Of a DNA stretch of 64,000 bases, positions 23,210 through 33,568 are shown one piece after another. This DNA comes from Protea cynaroides (lineage: Eukaryota > Streptophyta > Magnoliopsida > Proteales > Proteaceae), in NCBI GenBank assembly GCA_028583415.1, contig CM053269.1, positions 39,545,016-39,609,015 of the forward strand, read 5' to 3'. Made by a program: the position numbers and the translations under genes. Each line of letters opens with the position of its first letter. The stretch's first letter is position 1. Below the pieces are notes generated by a model that saw only the letters and a program-made list of their open reading frames with translations, searched no databases and had not been told where the DNA came from.

Positions 23210-24138
23210 TGTGGTGGAAAATAAATCCATGATAAATCCTAACTATTGGTAAGGGATCAAAAGTCTAGACCATCGATAAGGTATCTTTGAAGTATTACAC
23301 ATGGCACTTATCCAAGCTAGGAGTGTATGGATAAGGAAAATCTGTTCTGACAACTATTGGGGGGATGAGATCTAATTCAACCCCCCTCTTGGGGAAAATG
23401 AGCAATGATGGGACAGGAAGGAAGGAATAGCTGGATATTAAATGCTCTGTCATTAATGCTCATAAATGCTGACAACAACCATAAATGCAAGGTATGCTGA
23501 CTTGACCAACCATATCACCATATCATAGACCGAATCAACAAAAAGCAAGATTTCTACTTGATAAGTGAGAAATGACGGTCATAGTTGACAGAGAAAGTAC
23601 CTGACGTGGACATAAGGGGGTTGAAGAGGGTCGAATGGGGGTCGAAAAAGGCAAAGAAGACATACATGTGCCACCCTAGAGGGTTGTAGATGCCTAACCC
23701 TACTCCTCCCTGTTTGATACGTGATGGAGATGGTGGTAGGTAGGGAAAAGCTTAACCAAGGAGCTTCACTGTGGTCCTGTAAATACTGGAGAACTATCAA
23801 TTACAGGGGACCGACATTGAATCCGAATCCAACCCAACCCAAAGAATTCTTACCCTAAGGTACTTTCACTCTACAATTCCTTTTACATTCTCCATATAGT
23901 ACACTGTTCATTTTCTCCACTAGAGAGGAGATAAGCTCTCTAGAACTCCTGTACCTCAGGAAACCCCCTCTTAAAGGAGCTAAGGTGTCTCATTTAGAGT
24001 TTCATTCTGCTTGTCCTAGATTCTTACTGATTTTAGCATCGGAGTGGCCCCGGGGTAAATCCCTCCCACCTCTCTGTCTTGTTTGTGTTGTAGCTACGTG
24101 GCATCATCTGGAACACTGAGCGGAATCCATTGACAACA
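23210..24138 (+). repeat. 3' LTR of the Tat-type element, uninterrupted
   Basis: 929 bp from TGTGGTGGAAAATAA to GACAACA. It is the intact counterpart of the split 5' LTR and is followed by the target duplication ATTGA. Confidence 0.9.
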
Positions 24139-24143
24139 ATTGA

Positions 24144-26670
24144 TATAGGATATTTATTGATATGAACTGACACCAACTGATACCTGACTACAAATACCAA
24201 AAGATATGCGAAATCAACATATGATTGATCTTTGAAACCGATACCTATTTCCAATACCAATAGATAAGGATATCGAAACCCATTCTGATATGTTGAACCA
24301 AATCCATCTTCTCAAGTTGTCAACCATGAATATTTCCAGGTTATCACATTTATCACCTCTAAAGGTCAGATCTCGTGGCAGAAGAGGGATTTTTCTTTTT
24401 TTCTTTTTTTTTTTTAACTTTGATCACCTATTTGGTATAGCATTGAATTTGTTTTCTATGGAAATAATTTTATTCGATTAAGCACAATCATCGAAACCCA
24501 AGAAACTTGGTGGATAAAAAATAACAATGGAGCTGGTTTTGTTCAGGGATTTGTTGGCACATATTTAATCTGTTATATGTATACAATGCATGTTTATCTT
24601 CATTTCTGCTGCTTATCAGAAAAGGGGAAAAAATACTAAATAAAATATAGTTTAAAGGGAAAAAAATACTAAATAAATTAAAGTTTATAGGTATCATATA
24701 CCATATTATTCGTATGAAGAAGTAGCAAGTTGATCAATGTTGTTATTTGAATCCACTGAGACCTTCTAAGGTGTGATCTATCTGTAGACGATAAGGGAAA
24801 ACCAATGTTGAGAATTTCGGCCGAAATTTTGGATTTCAGCCAAAATATATTGATTTTTATGAAAATTGAAACAAAATTACGGTCCAAAATTTCAGTTTCG
24901 ACTGAAATATGATTGAAACCGGTTCGAACCCATCGAGCCACATTCAAAATTAGGGCATTTTAAAGTTTCTTTTCGATGAAACCAGTCGAACTTCTCGACC
25001 AAGAGTGCAGTAGGGTGCTGAAACAGGTTAGTTTCCTTCCTCTAATCCACTTCCCTTTATTCTTCCCCTTCATTTTTCTTGTTTTCTTCAAATTTGTAAT
25101 TACAGAATGAGTGGTAGCTTCGATATTCAGGGCAGATTCTGGGCTCCATTCGAAGAGACAAATAATGGTTATTATTTTTCACATGCTCCTTCCCATGAGC
25201 AACTCGGCTGGCTTCGTAAACAAGAACACTGATCACCCTCACAAGGGAAGATGAACATTGAAAGGGCTGAAAGGGTAGCGATAGGATGTAGATGTTGATT
25301 TTGGGGGTCGCGTACTTTGATGAACTTAACTTCTATTAGACCCGTTCGTTCAACCAAGCGAATAGGATGGGATTTGATGAAACCCTGATCTGTATCATCC
25401 AATTTCAGGTTGGAACAGTGCTTGTATGGCTTTAGGAAATTCATGGTTTCTAAATGATAAAACAAGGTTTTTCTGAAGGTTCCTTTGCCCAAATGTGCAA
25501 AGTTATTCTTGAGTTGTGAATCTTGTGATTCATTAGAATTTTTTTTTTTTTCAATAGGTGATAGCAGATAGAATTCATAGTTTGAGTTATATTTGGACTC
25601 TGATTTTAGTTTTTTTATAACTAGGACGTTAGTTTTACTTCTTTTAGATACTGTAGAAATGGTAAACTTTGAACATTGAATGAATAGAACTTTTGAAGCT
25701 TCACATGCCGTTAAACGATGAATCTTCTCCTCCAGTAAGTCATTCTGTGTCCTTTCAGTCCCTTATTCCCTCTACTACTACTGTATCTGTTTGTTTACTT
25801 TTCCAAACTCAAAAAGCATGTTTTTTGGGCACCAAAATAATATTCGAAATCATCTTTTTTTTTACTAGGTTTCGCCAAAATTTTAGCGGAAACCACCAAA
25901 ATTTTGCTTTCTGGCCTGGCCGAAACCAGGCACGGAACTGAAATTATTATCCTTGGGGAAAACACAAGGAGGTCAAGCTTTTAGCCCTCGGGTCACTTTG
26001 ATGCTAAAGTCAGGAATCTAAGCAGCAAATAGTAATAAATTAATGAGGAAGCAGTAGAAAGTAAGAGCTGGTAAAAGATAATTAATCTTGAGATTCAGAC
26101 CCTATTTATAGGGATTTGGTATGGGTCCTACGCGCCTTTTCAGTATAAGTCCGAAATAATGGTGGTCAATTGTGCCTCTGACTTTAGTGGATAATATTGG
26201 ATGTGTCCTCGAGTATTTTTTTGGTAAAAAAAGATGATTATGCCCCCAATGATTGTAGCTTAAAAATGACCGCATGTCGTGCTTCCATTGGTCGATAGTA
26301 TTTATATCCAAAAATCAACATGGTGAGTGTTATGTTATGGACAAAAACATTCCTAGGTCAGTGATTTTCTAATCTTGTTCCCCATACCAAGAAAAACACA
26401 AATAAAAAATGATCTCCTAGCCCACCTAGTATAGTAGAGAGGACCAAAAAGTACAAGTTATAATTGTTCTTATAAAGGGTTTGAACTGGGTTTGTCTTTT
26501 TAGTTTGAATTGTGAGGTACAACAAATTTTGAAGATGTTGAATCTGAGCTGGATCAGCTATATTGGATTAGGCCGAGTAGGTGAGGATTAGTGAAGAAAG
26601 CAGCCAGTCAGCCTTACATGCATGAAAACTTGCCCTTCATTGTGTTAATGTTTAATTAACATAGGATTCA
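24144..26670. other. Old repeat-derived intergenic DNA, no gene recognised
   Basis: Only short frames unlike known proteins are present. The words TTTCGGCCGAAATTTTGG near 24817 and GCCAAAATTTTAGCGG near 25872 suggest ends of an old element, but the arms are not clean enough to call. A poly-T run lies near 24400 and another near 25545. Confidence 0.5.
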
Positions 26671-26672
26671 AT

Positions 26673-26684
26673 AGCTCTGATACC
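26673..26684 (-). promoter_or_regulatory. Primer-binding-site remnant of a copia-type element
   Basis: The plus strand reads GCTCTGATACCA, the reverse complement of TGGTATCAGAGC, the initiator-tRNA-Met primer site common in Ty1/copia elements. The DNA to its right (AAGTGTATCC... to about 26800) would be the end of an LTR truncated by the next MITE. No partner LTR was found. Confidence 0.45.
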
Positions 26685-26800
26685 ACGTTGAAGTGTATCC
26701 AATCAAAAAACTTAAGCTATTAGGTGAAAAAACTAACTAACATATTAAGGCATCTTAGGTCTCAACATTTTCGATGTGCAACTATTCCCAATGGCTTTGA

Positions 26801-26975
26801 TTGATTGCAAGGGAAATTCAATAGAAAGAAAGTGAATTTTGTAATCATTATAACACATGCTAAAAACTATAAAGCTAACTCCAAATGTTGTAAGAAAATT
26901 AAATAGTTTATACAATATACAATCATGTTGCTAAAAAATTTACTTTCCTTCCTTTTTAATTTCCCTTGCAATCAA
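26801..26975. mobile_element. MITE with perfect 18-bp terminal inverted repeats
   Basis: TTGATTGCAAGGGAAATT (26801-26818) is the exact reverse complement of 26958-26975. Looser similarity extends about 20 bases further inward on each side. It is 175 bp long with no coding capacity. A clear target duplication was not seen. Confidence 0.75.
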
Positions 26976-27899
26976 ACTGAACCAACAGAGTAAACAAAAA
27001 TGTTGATCTACTCAAACTCAAACATCTATGCTCAACTTGGAAGCTCTTCACTGAAACTCCTAGTTTGGCCTTAAAATTTCCAAAACTCATTACAAAGAAA
27101 AGAAAATAATTATGCCATTCAATTTATGGGTTTCAATGAGTGCTGAGGAGCAAGCTAGGTCAGTGTTATTGGAAGCAACCACTTTAACAAACTCTCCAAA
27201 CAAACCCTATAAGCTTAAGAGAGCCAACCCTGTCTGCTTCAATAATAAACACATAAACTACAACCAATTCAAAGAATCTACCATCATAACTAAACCATGT
27301 TGTGATTTTAGAAACCAAGTGGTGTGATCATGAAGAATGCTCAAAGAAAAAAAAAAAGGAAAGAAAGCTTTCAAGAAATATTTTTTTTTTAAATCAACAA
27401 CCTGATGATGATTCATGGTTTCAAATATTCTACAAATCATTTGATCCCTTGTGATTTCGTATGGCTTCACTTATTGAGGATCATCTTAAGGCAAGTTTTA
27501 AATAATGTAGTTCAGTTATTGATGAACATAACTAAAGTTTGCTTGTTTAAGATCATTTTAATGGGGCATACTGCATTAGTAAAATATTACCATGGCAATA
27601 GTAATGAGGCAAATTGGTCAGAAAGAGTGAGCAATGAGGCATAGGCTCACATAGCAAGTGTATGGGGGGTTCACTTGCACAAAGCAGAGAAGCTAGCTCT
27701 CTCGTAGTCTCATTGGCTCACACAATATCTAATTGAATGAGTTGAACAATTCTATGTATCAATTTAACAGGAGACCGAGTCACCAAAATGGATTGAGGGT
27801 TTGATGCAGTTAAAGTATTCAATGAATTTCAATTTCCAAGGCACCCTCCAACAATTTTTTTCTAACGGCTATATTATATAATAACAACTATATTCCAAT

Positions 27900-28045
<146 letters not shown>

Positions 28046-28559
28046 TTGCATTGGTTTAAAAAAAAAATAGAGTGGAATTATTGGTATTTTTTTAATTATG
28101 GATGTGACAATGAGAGCTCCCTTGATGAGTGTGGAGATCCTCTAATGGTGACTACGTCTGATCCACTACTAAGTGAATTGCCTTTGATTCAAGTTCAAAA
28201 GCAATTCCAGAATAGAGTTCCCAAAATAAACTCAGTAAAGGAAAAAGACAAACAATTCAATTAATTCTTGCGTACCTAAAACTTTACATTCTTCACCTTT
28301 ATACAAGGCTACAGGCTAAGCAATTAACCGATTCTAATGACTCTTACAATTTCGTATCCAGCTAGCCTTCCCTGTTCGCCTTAACCAGATCAATCATGTA
28401 ACCTATTGGGAAGTCTCGTGGCTTTCTTAGGACAGCTATTGACTACCACGTCACTAAACAATGCCACCACATCATCCTTAGAGTCGTCATTCCACTGTTT
28501 GGTATCATTCTCTCATTCATTAAGAATCACTTTGTCCTCAAGGTTTAAGGGTAGAAACA

Positions 28560-29230
28560 TGTAAAACAATGTGGATTTTGGATTCAGTGGAGATTAGGAG
28601 CTTGTATACAGCCTCACCAGTCTTTTTTCACAATTTTAAAAGGACCAAAGTACTTTTTGCTGAGTTTGTTGGTGGATTGGTGAGCAACAGTGATATGAAG
28701 TTAGGTTGCAGTCGGACCAATACGAAACCACCCACCTGTAGTTGTAAATATGTGCGGTGAGGATCAACCTTTGCCTTCATCTGAACTTGAGGAGTATGTA
28801 AACGAATATGTAATTGGTGCAATATCTCAGCTCAAATACCCAAATCCTAGTCAAGAGCCTTTAGTGTTGCACTGCCTTGACAATAAGTAGGAATTGTGGG
28901 TGGTAAGCAGCCAAATACAGCATCAAAAGGCCTCATGCCGATAGAGAAATGAATGATAATATTATAATGAAACTCGGCCTAGGATAGGAACTTAAACCAA
29001 AGTCATGGCTAATTAGTAACAGATGTTTGAATGCAGATTGAGCTCTCAGAAATAATTTGCCTCTATCAAATGGCATTTTATATAATTGTTTCCATTGATT
29101 AGTAGAAATAAAAATCACCTGTATATCATTGTCCACTATAAATGCACCGGTTGGTCTTGCCAACAAAAACTCATCGTGACATTTGCATAGTCTGTGGTGA
29201 TCGGACCAAGTAATTAGGACCACTGCAAGC
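28560..29230 (-). pseudogene. Integrase C-terminal remnant
   Basis: Fragments in order on the minus strand are FIVDNDIQVIFIS (matching the second-aspartate region of integrase, decayed), AEFHYNIIIHFSIGMRPFDAVFG (given here only as the family block around the 'YN..H...GM.PF' motif), and YLQLQVGGFVLVRLQP with KKTGEAVYKLLI close to the end. The open frame running through this from 29541 joins the protease-region linker to integrase, marking the internal deletion. Confidence 0.65.
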
Positions 29231-29399
29231 TTAAGGTCTTGGGGTGTTGTCTGACCCAACAAAGCATGTAAGCTTATAGCTGGGATAGAATCTTCAACCT
29301 CTCCTGCAGTAGGAAAAGTTTTGATGTCAATTTCGATATCAATTGAGAGCAAGTAATCGTTAACCCCTTCGCCTTCGAGCAAAAGTAAGGACGACAGAT

Positions 29400-30086
29400 T
29401 TCTAAACCTATGTCTAGGGTGAAATTTCTCTTCACAATTGAAGTAAAGGACATTTTCCCATTTTTGTTGAATTTCAGCTGAAGTAAGATGTTTGATAAGC
29501 AATTTGGCTAGTGCCATGGTAGGGGTTGGGGAAGGTAGCATAGCTAAAATAGGTTTCGGACCAAGAATAGATATTGTTCCTTCAATTTTAGGTATCCAAG
29601 ACTTGTTTCCAGATCACATTTCATTCAATCGGTCTTCTTGAAGTCTAGCCAGTTCAACAGCATGATGTAAACTCATCAGATGGTAAGCGGCAACCTCACA
29701 TTGAATTTTCAGTTTCAAACCGGATAAGAAACAGATTTTCAGGAGTATGATGGTAGATGAAGAATCAATCTACCATAAATAGCCAATGGGTGGGATCTTC
29801 GTGTGCAAACCGCTGAAAATCCACTCTGATTGATTACGCCAGTAAAAATTCTTGTCGTTGCATGTGATGTGTAGCCTGAAAATGACGAAGTTACATTGCG
29901 ATCACCGAAATGTGTGGGAATCTCTTTGTTGGCCTCCACTTTTGCGGTTAATTTTTCCAATTGTTGCTACAGTGGATCAAATATCAACATCAAATCCTCT
30001 CGAAATCGCTATTGTAGATTCGTCAATTGTGCAGATATCTTCTCCATGATGAGATCATATTTTCGCACTTGAGTTCCCTCGGCCAT
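29400..30086 (-). pseudogene. gag remnant with zinc knuckle
   Basis: The ATG at 30086 opens MAEGTQVRKYD, the usual chromovirus gag start. After stops and shifts come a segment with HAVELARLQEDRLNEM (about 29665-29615) and the knuckle region VLYFNCEEKFHPRHRF (about 29455-29408), where the family has C-x2-C-x4-H-x4-C. Here the first and last cysteines are replaced. Confidence 0.65.
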
Positions 30087-31661
30087 GGTTGAATCATAGA
30101 TTGTCTCAAAGAGAGTACCAACGATCCACTATTAAGTGAATCGCCTTTGATTCAAGTTCAAAAGCAAACTCCGGAACAAAGTTCCCAAAAGAAACTGAGG
30201 GAAGGAAGAAATACAAACAATTCAATCAATTCTTGCGTGCCTAAAATGTTACATTCTTCCCCTTTATATAGAGCTACAGACTAAGCAATTAACTGATTCT
30301 AATAATTGCTAATTACAATTTTGTATCCAATTGGCTATCTCTGTTCGCCTTAATCAGATCAATCACGTAACTTGTTGGGAAGTCTCGTGGTGCTCTTAAG
30401 ATGGTTATGGACTGCCACATCACACCACATTGTCCTTAGAGGCGTCATTCCATTGTTTGGTATCAGAGTCCAATACTTTGGTTGAGTGAGTCTCAAGAGA
30501 CCTCGAGTTAAGTGGTCCTCTTTCACCCTTAGGTTAAATGGTCTCCTAGACCCTTTTATCCTATCATTGTTATCTTATTTTACAATAGAGTAATTCCATA
30601 TTTTCTTCCTTTTACATTTCAGTTTTGACTTGTATCAACTTGATATTAGAGCAAGTTTTGATTCTTGTTGGAGAAGCATGGGTTATGCCGTCATCAACCA
30701 ACTTTTGATATTTGGATGAGTGAGCACAACTTAAAGAAGCTTGATCATGGCACATGGATGAGCATGATCGTTTCAAACTTGAGGATGAGCTCTTTCAAAG
30801 TGGGGGAGAAGCTTTAACTTCCAAGGCACCCTCCAACAGCTTTTTTCTAACGACTATATTCCAACGTCATATTCCTACGGTTCGATCTTTTATCTTCCTC
30901 TATATTTACTTGTATTTGGTTTCAAAAATAGAATGGAATGATTGGTGCCTTTGAGATTGTGGGTGTGCCAATGTGAACCCCCTTGATGAGTGAAAGTCCT
31001 CTAATGATGGGTGAGTCTCATACTTAGGTCCCCGAGTTAAGTCGTCCTCTCTAACCCTTTGGTTAAGTGGTCCTTATGACCCTTATTATCATGTAATATA
31101 ATTGATTCCTTACTTAATTTGCAAAAAAAAAAAAAAATATTCTTCATTTCTATATTTTTGTAAGTTTTTCTCTTTTGGCCTACATCAGTGTTAGTTTGGG
31201 TTTTAGAACATTTGATGTTAACCCACTAAGCCAATGTCTTAGCTGATAATGCAGTAAAAAATATGGGGGTAAGATATCGTCCTAGCGCTCACAAACCCTC
31301 AAATCTACAAGATAAAGAAACTCTCGAATCTGCAAGGAAGAAGAGTAACAATGGTATTTTTTTTTTCATCAACTGCTAGCTCCCTCTAATGGCAACACGA
31401 CATTTTTATAGGTAGGTCGAAATAAATAGAAGAAAACAAGAGAATCTTGAAAGTTAAGCTAAGCATGCTAAAATAAGAAACTAACAAAATTAAGAAATTA
31501 ATCATACTGCATTCATAACTTTGAAGGCCCAAAACACATTTTAAACGTGTGAATTTATTGACTTCTGAATTAGTCTTCAATCTTCTTTAACTGATTCCCT
31601 ATATTTTTATATTAGGGTTACGGTTGTCATAACTCCATCTGTCTCAAAAGTTATAGACCCT

Positions 31662-31747
31662 AAAAGTTACTCCGAAGGATCAGGGAAAAAGATCATTCCT
31701 AGTGAAAAGTTACTCCGATGGATCAGGGAAAAAGATCATTCCTAGTG
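31662..31747. repeat. 43-bp tandem duplication
   Basis: 31662-31704 and 31705-31747 are identical except for one base (CCGAAGG against CCGATGG). The second copy runs into the left arm of the fold-back. Confidence 0.9.
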
Positions 31748-31845
31748 AGGCCACCTCTATAGTGAGGATCCCACCCACTCAAAGGATCCCATCCACTCAA
31801 AGTGGATTGAGTGGATGGGATCCTCACTATAGAGGTGGCCTCACT
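31744..31845. repeat. Fold-back element with 38-bp arms
   Basis: 31744-31781 (AGTGAGGCCACCTCTATAGT...) and 31808-31845 are reverse complements with one mismatch around a 26-base loop that repeats GGATCCCATCCACTCAAAG. It has no coding capacity. It resembles the fold-back at 40596-40730 in having GGATC and TCACTGCC/TCACTATA words in the arms. Confidence 0.8.
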
Positions 31846-32298
31846 ACAAAGGATCTCAATCCATCAATGAAAATTTTATGGATTGATCTAGAAATTCTTC
31901 TGAGATGCTCTTTAGATCACACCGACGGCTCCCATTCTACTTCTCCCTTGGTTTTAAATTCACACTGGCCAAAATTAATGGAAATCCAGATTCAAGTGAG
32001 TCAGATAACACATTATAAAGAAGAAGAAAAAATTAGATTTTGTGGAGATGGGGTGTTGAAAACCATAAGTTGACCAATGACTGTAAGGCAAGATAAGCAA
32101 AAACAGGAGATCGTGTGGAAAACAAGAACCTCTCTTTATTCAATTGACCAATGGATGAAAATTGAATGGAATTTTAAAATTAAAAATAAAAAACACTTCA
32201 TGAGCTTAAAATATACATGACAAAAATTAAAACATGGGATCCACTACTCATGAGTCCACTCTCCCTTACAAGTTTCAACTCGTTTGAGTCGGTCAAAG

Positions 32299-33420
32299 TT
32301 AGCTCTGAGGAATGAATCTCTCTTCTCTCATGCAATCAATCCAATACAAGATCGAATCTAGAGTCTGGTAAGTAGACTTGAAACCAAGCAAATTAGCTTT
32401 GTCTCTTGACAACAACATCTTGGTTTTAAATCTTAATAAGCCATCCATGAATCCCCAGTTAGCCAGATCTTCCATCTTTGTTTCAAACAAGCCTTCCTTC
32501 TCCACAATCTCTTCCCATATACTTCCCTTATCAGCCATGAAATCTGAAAAGTTCAAATCCGGTGAGAACAAATCTTCAGTCACTTCAACTCTAAATTTTA
32601 CTGCAATTTTAGGCCAGATTTCCTTCCAAATGAAGCTTGGACCATTTGTGCAATTGAATGCTTGACCTTTATCAGTGGTTGATGCCCAGATATGTTGCTC
32701 AGCCACAAGCCTAGCATCAGACCCATCAATGTAAATCTCTTCCCAACACTCCTTTGAACCTCTAAACAAGAAAGGAAGGTTGAGATATCTACAAACAGAA
32801 GCATAAACACAGAGGCCACCCATGAAGTTAAAACAAGTCCTATTAGAACTTCCAAAAATCAATCCTGGCCGTTGAACTGACCATGTCACCTTACCTTCGA
32901 GTCTCTTTATGAGCAAATCCTCTAGTGTGTAATAAAAGTTGTGACCTTGAGTAACTCTAGGACTATCTTCATAATAACAAACTAGGTTTCTGTTGAAGGG
33001 TCCTGTAAGAGAGATATAGTGTTTAGCTCCAGTCTGAAGGGAAACATGCTTCAATGATTTGGCTTTGGGAAGGATAGCATTCAAGGTGTTTGACATCATG
33101 GTTTTGTTTTGCTCACAACATTCTGGGGTATCTAAAGGAAATTGGGTAGCCCAAGTGATCCAATACACATGGGTTATGTCATGGAGCAAAGAGAGCTTCT
33201 CTGTGGTCTGTGTAGGATCTAAGAGATCACATGAGATGAACTGATAGTTAGAACCTGGAATTTGGAGTTCATCAGCCCTACGAGCTACGCCATATACCTT
33301 CCACCCAGATTTTGCTGCTAGAGTTCTCGCAAGTGCCTTACCAACGAGCCCAGTTACACCCAATATGAGAGCAACATTGAGAATAAGAGCTTCTGCAGTT
33401 TCATTTCCTTGGATTTCCAT
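32299..33420 (-). CDS. PRISE-family NAD(P)H-dependent enone reductase (progesterone 5-beta-reductase / iridoid-synthase-like)
   Basis: The uninterrupted 373-residue frame is close to the family length of about 390. Family members use NADPH to reduce activated C=C bonds of enones, including steroid enones and, in iridoid plants, 8-oxogeranial. They belong to the short-chain dehydrogenase/reductase superfamily and act in the cytosol. Visible features are the Rossmann glycine motif GVTGLVGK (residues 21-28), a basic ARR at 46-48 expected to hold the NADPH phosphate, CDLLDP (64-69), YWITWA (86-91), the lysine of TGAKHY (K133), NFYY (161-164) supplying the catalytic tyrosine, and WSVQRPGLIFG (180-190), where Q replaces the more usual H. 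The C-terminal LLGFKSTYQTLDSILYWIDCM is also typical. All key residues are present, so it looks functional. The true substrate cannot be read from sequence. A (TA)42 tract lies 60 bp upstream. Confidence 0.93.
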   Translation of the reverse strand: MEIQGNETAEALILNVALILGVTGLVGKALARTLAAKSGWKVYGVARRADELQIPGSNYQFISCDLLDPTQTTEKLSLLHDITHVYWITWATQFPLDTPECCEQNKTMMSNTLNAILPKAKSLKHVSLQTGAKHYISLTGPFNRNLVCYYEDSPRVTQGHNFYYTLEDLLIKRLEGKVTWSVQRPGLIFGSSNRTCFNFMGGLCVYASVCRYLNLPFLFRGSKECWEEIYIDGSDARLVAEQHIWASTTDKGQAFNCTNGPSFIWKEIWPKIAVKFRVEVTEDLFSPDLNFSDFMADKGSIWEEIVEKEGLFETKMEDLANWGFMDGLLRFKTKMLLSRDKANLLGFKSTYQTLDSILYWIDCMREERFIPQS

Positions 33421-33476
33421 AAATCAAATTACCCAAAAAGGCTTTGGTCTTATGAAGTTAAGTTGTGGCAGTGAAC

Positions 33477-33480
<4 letters not shown>

Positions 33481-33564
<84 letters not shown>
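33481..33564. repeat. (TA)42 microsatellite upstream of the PRISE gene
   Basis: An uninterrupted TA run starts 60 bp upstream of the start codon, in the place expected for the 5' untranslated region or core promoter. It is likely to vary in length between individuals. Confidence 0.95.

Positions 33565-33568
<4 letters not shown>

Larger units (their letters stand above)
1156..24138 (+). mobile_element. Tat-lineage Ty3/gypsy LTR retrotransposon, degraded
   Basis: This element spans 22,983 bp, or about 12.8 kb once later insertions are removed. Its LTRs begin TGT and end ACA. The flanking 5-mers are ACTGA (1151-1155) and ATTGA (24139-24143), a one-mismatch target duplication. In order it carries a primer-binding site, gag with a CHHC-type zinc motif, protease, RT plus RNase H, a second RNase H of archaeal type, integrase, a minisatellite, an antisense gene and the 3' LTR. 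A dual RNase H and an extra ORF after pol are hallmarks of the Tat clade. Every domain has stops or frameshifts, and the LTRs differ at roughly a tenth of positions by eye, so the copy is old and cannot move on its own. It is interrupted at 1594-9508 and 18054-20326. Confidence 0.9.
28159..30465 (-). mobile_element. Internally deleted chromovirus-type Ty3/gypsy element
   Basis: Direct repeats at 28159-28507 and 30122-30465 are its LTRs (about 345 bp, plus-strand TGATCC...GGTATCA). The element reads on the minus strand: primer site TGGTACTCTC at about 30120, gag start at 30086, zinc knuckle near 29450, then integrase fragments down to about 28560. RT, RNase H and most of integrase are deleted. 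It sits inside the left LTR of the TRIM. The flanks ACGTC and GAGTC match at only three of five bases. LTR divergence is clearly visible, so the copy is old. Confidence 0.75.
31188..32298. other. Intergenic DNA 3' of the PRISE gene
   Basis: No gene is seen apart from the short duplicated and fold-back segments listed separately. The last 200 bases contain the 3' untranslated region of the PRISE gene, but I could not place its polyadenylation site. Confidence 0.5.

Noticed and set aside
25172..25492. 106-codon minus-strand frame
   Set aside because: No recognisable motif, no splice partner and mixed composition. Not supported as a gene.
24810..25930. DNA transposon bounded by TTTCGGCCGAAA-like words
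   Set aside because: The end motifs are palindromic and diverged. No clean inverted repeats, target duplication or transposase could be defined.
26673..26684. Possible tRNA gene fragment
   Set aside because: The TGGTATCAGAGC complement is a retrotransposon primer site. No cloverleaf can be formed around it.
31702..32073. 123-codon plus-strand frame
   Set aside because: It begins in the tandem duplication and crosses the fold-back. No protein similarity is visible.
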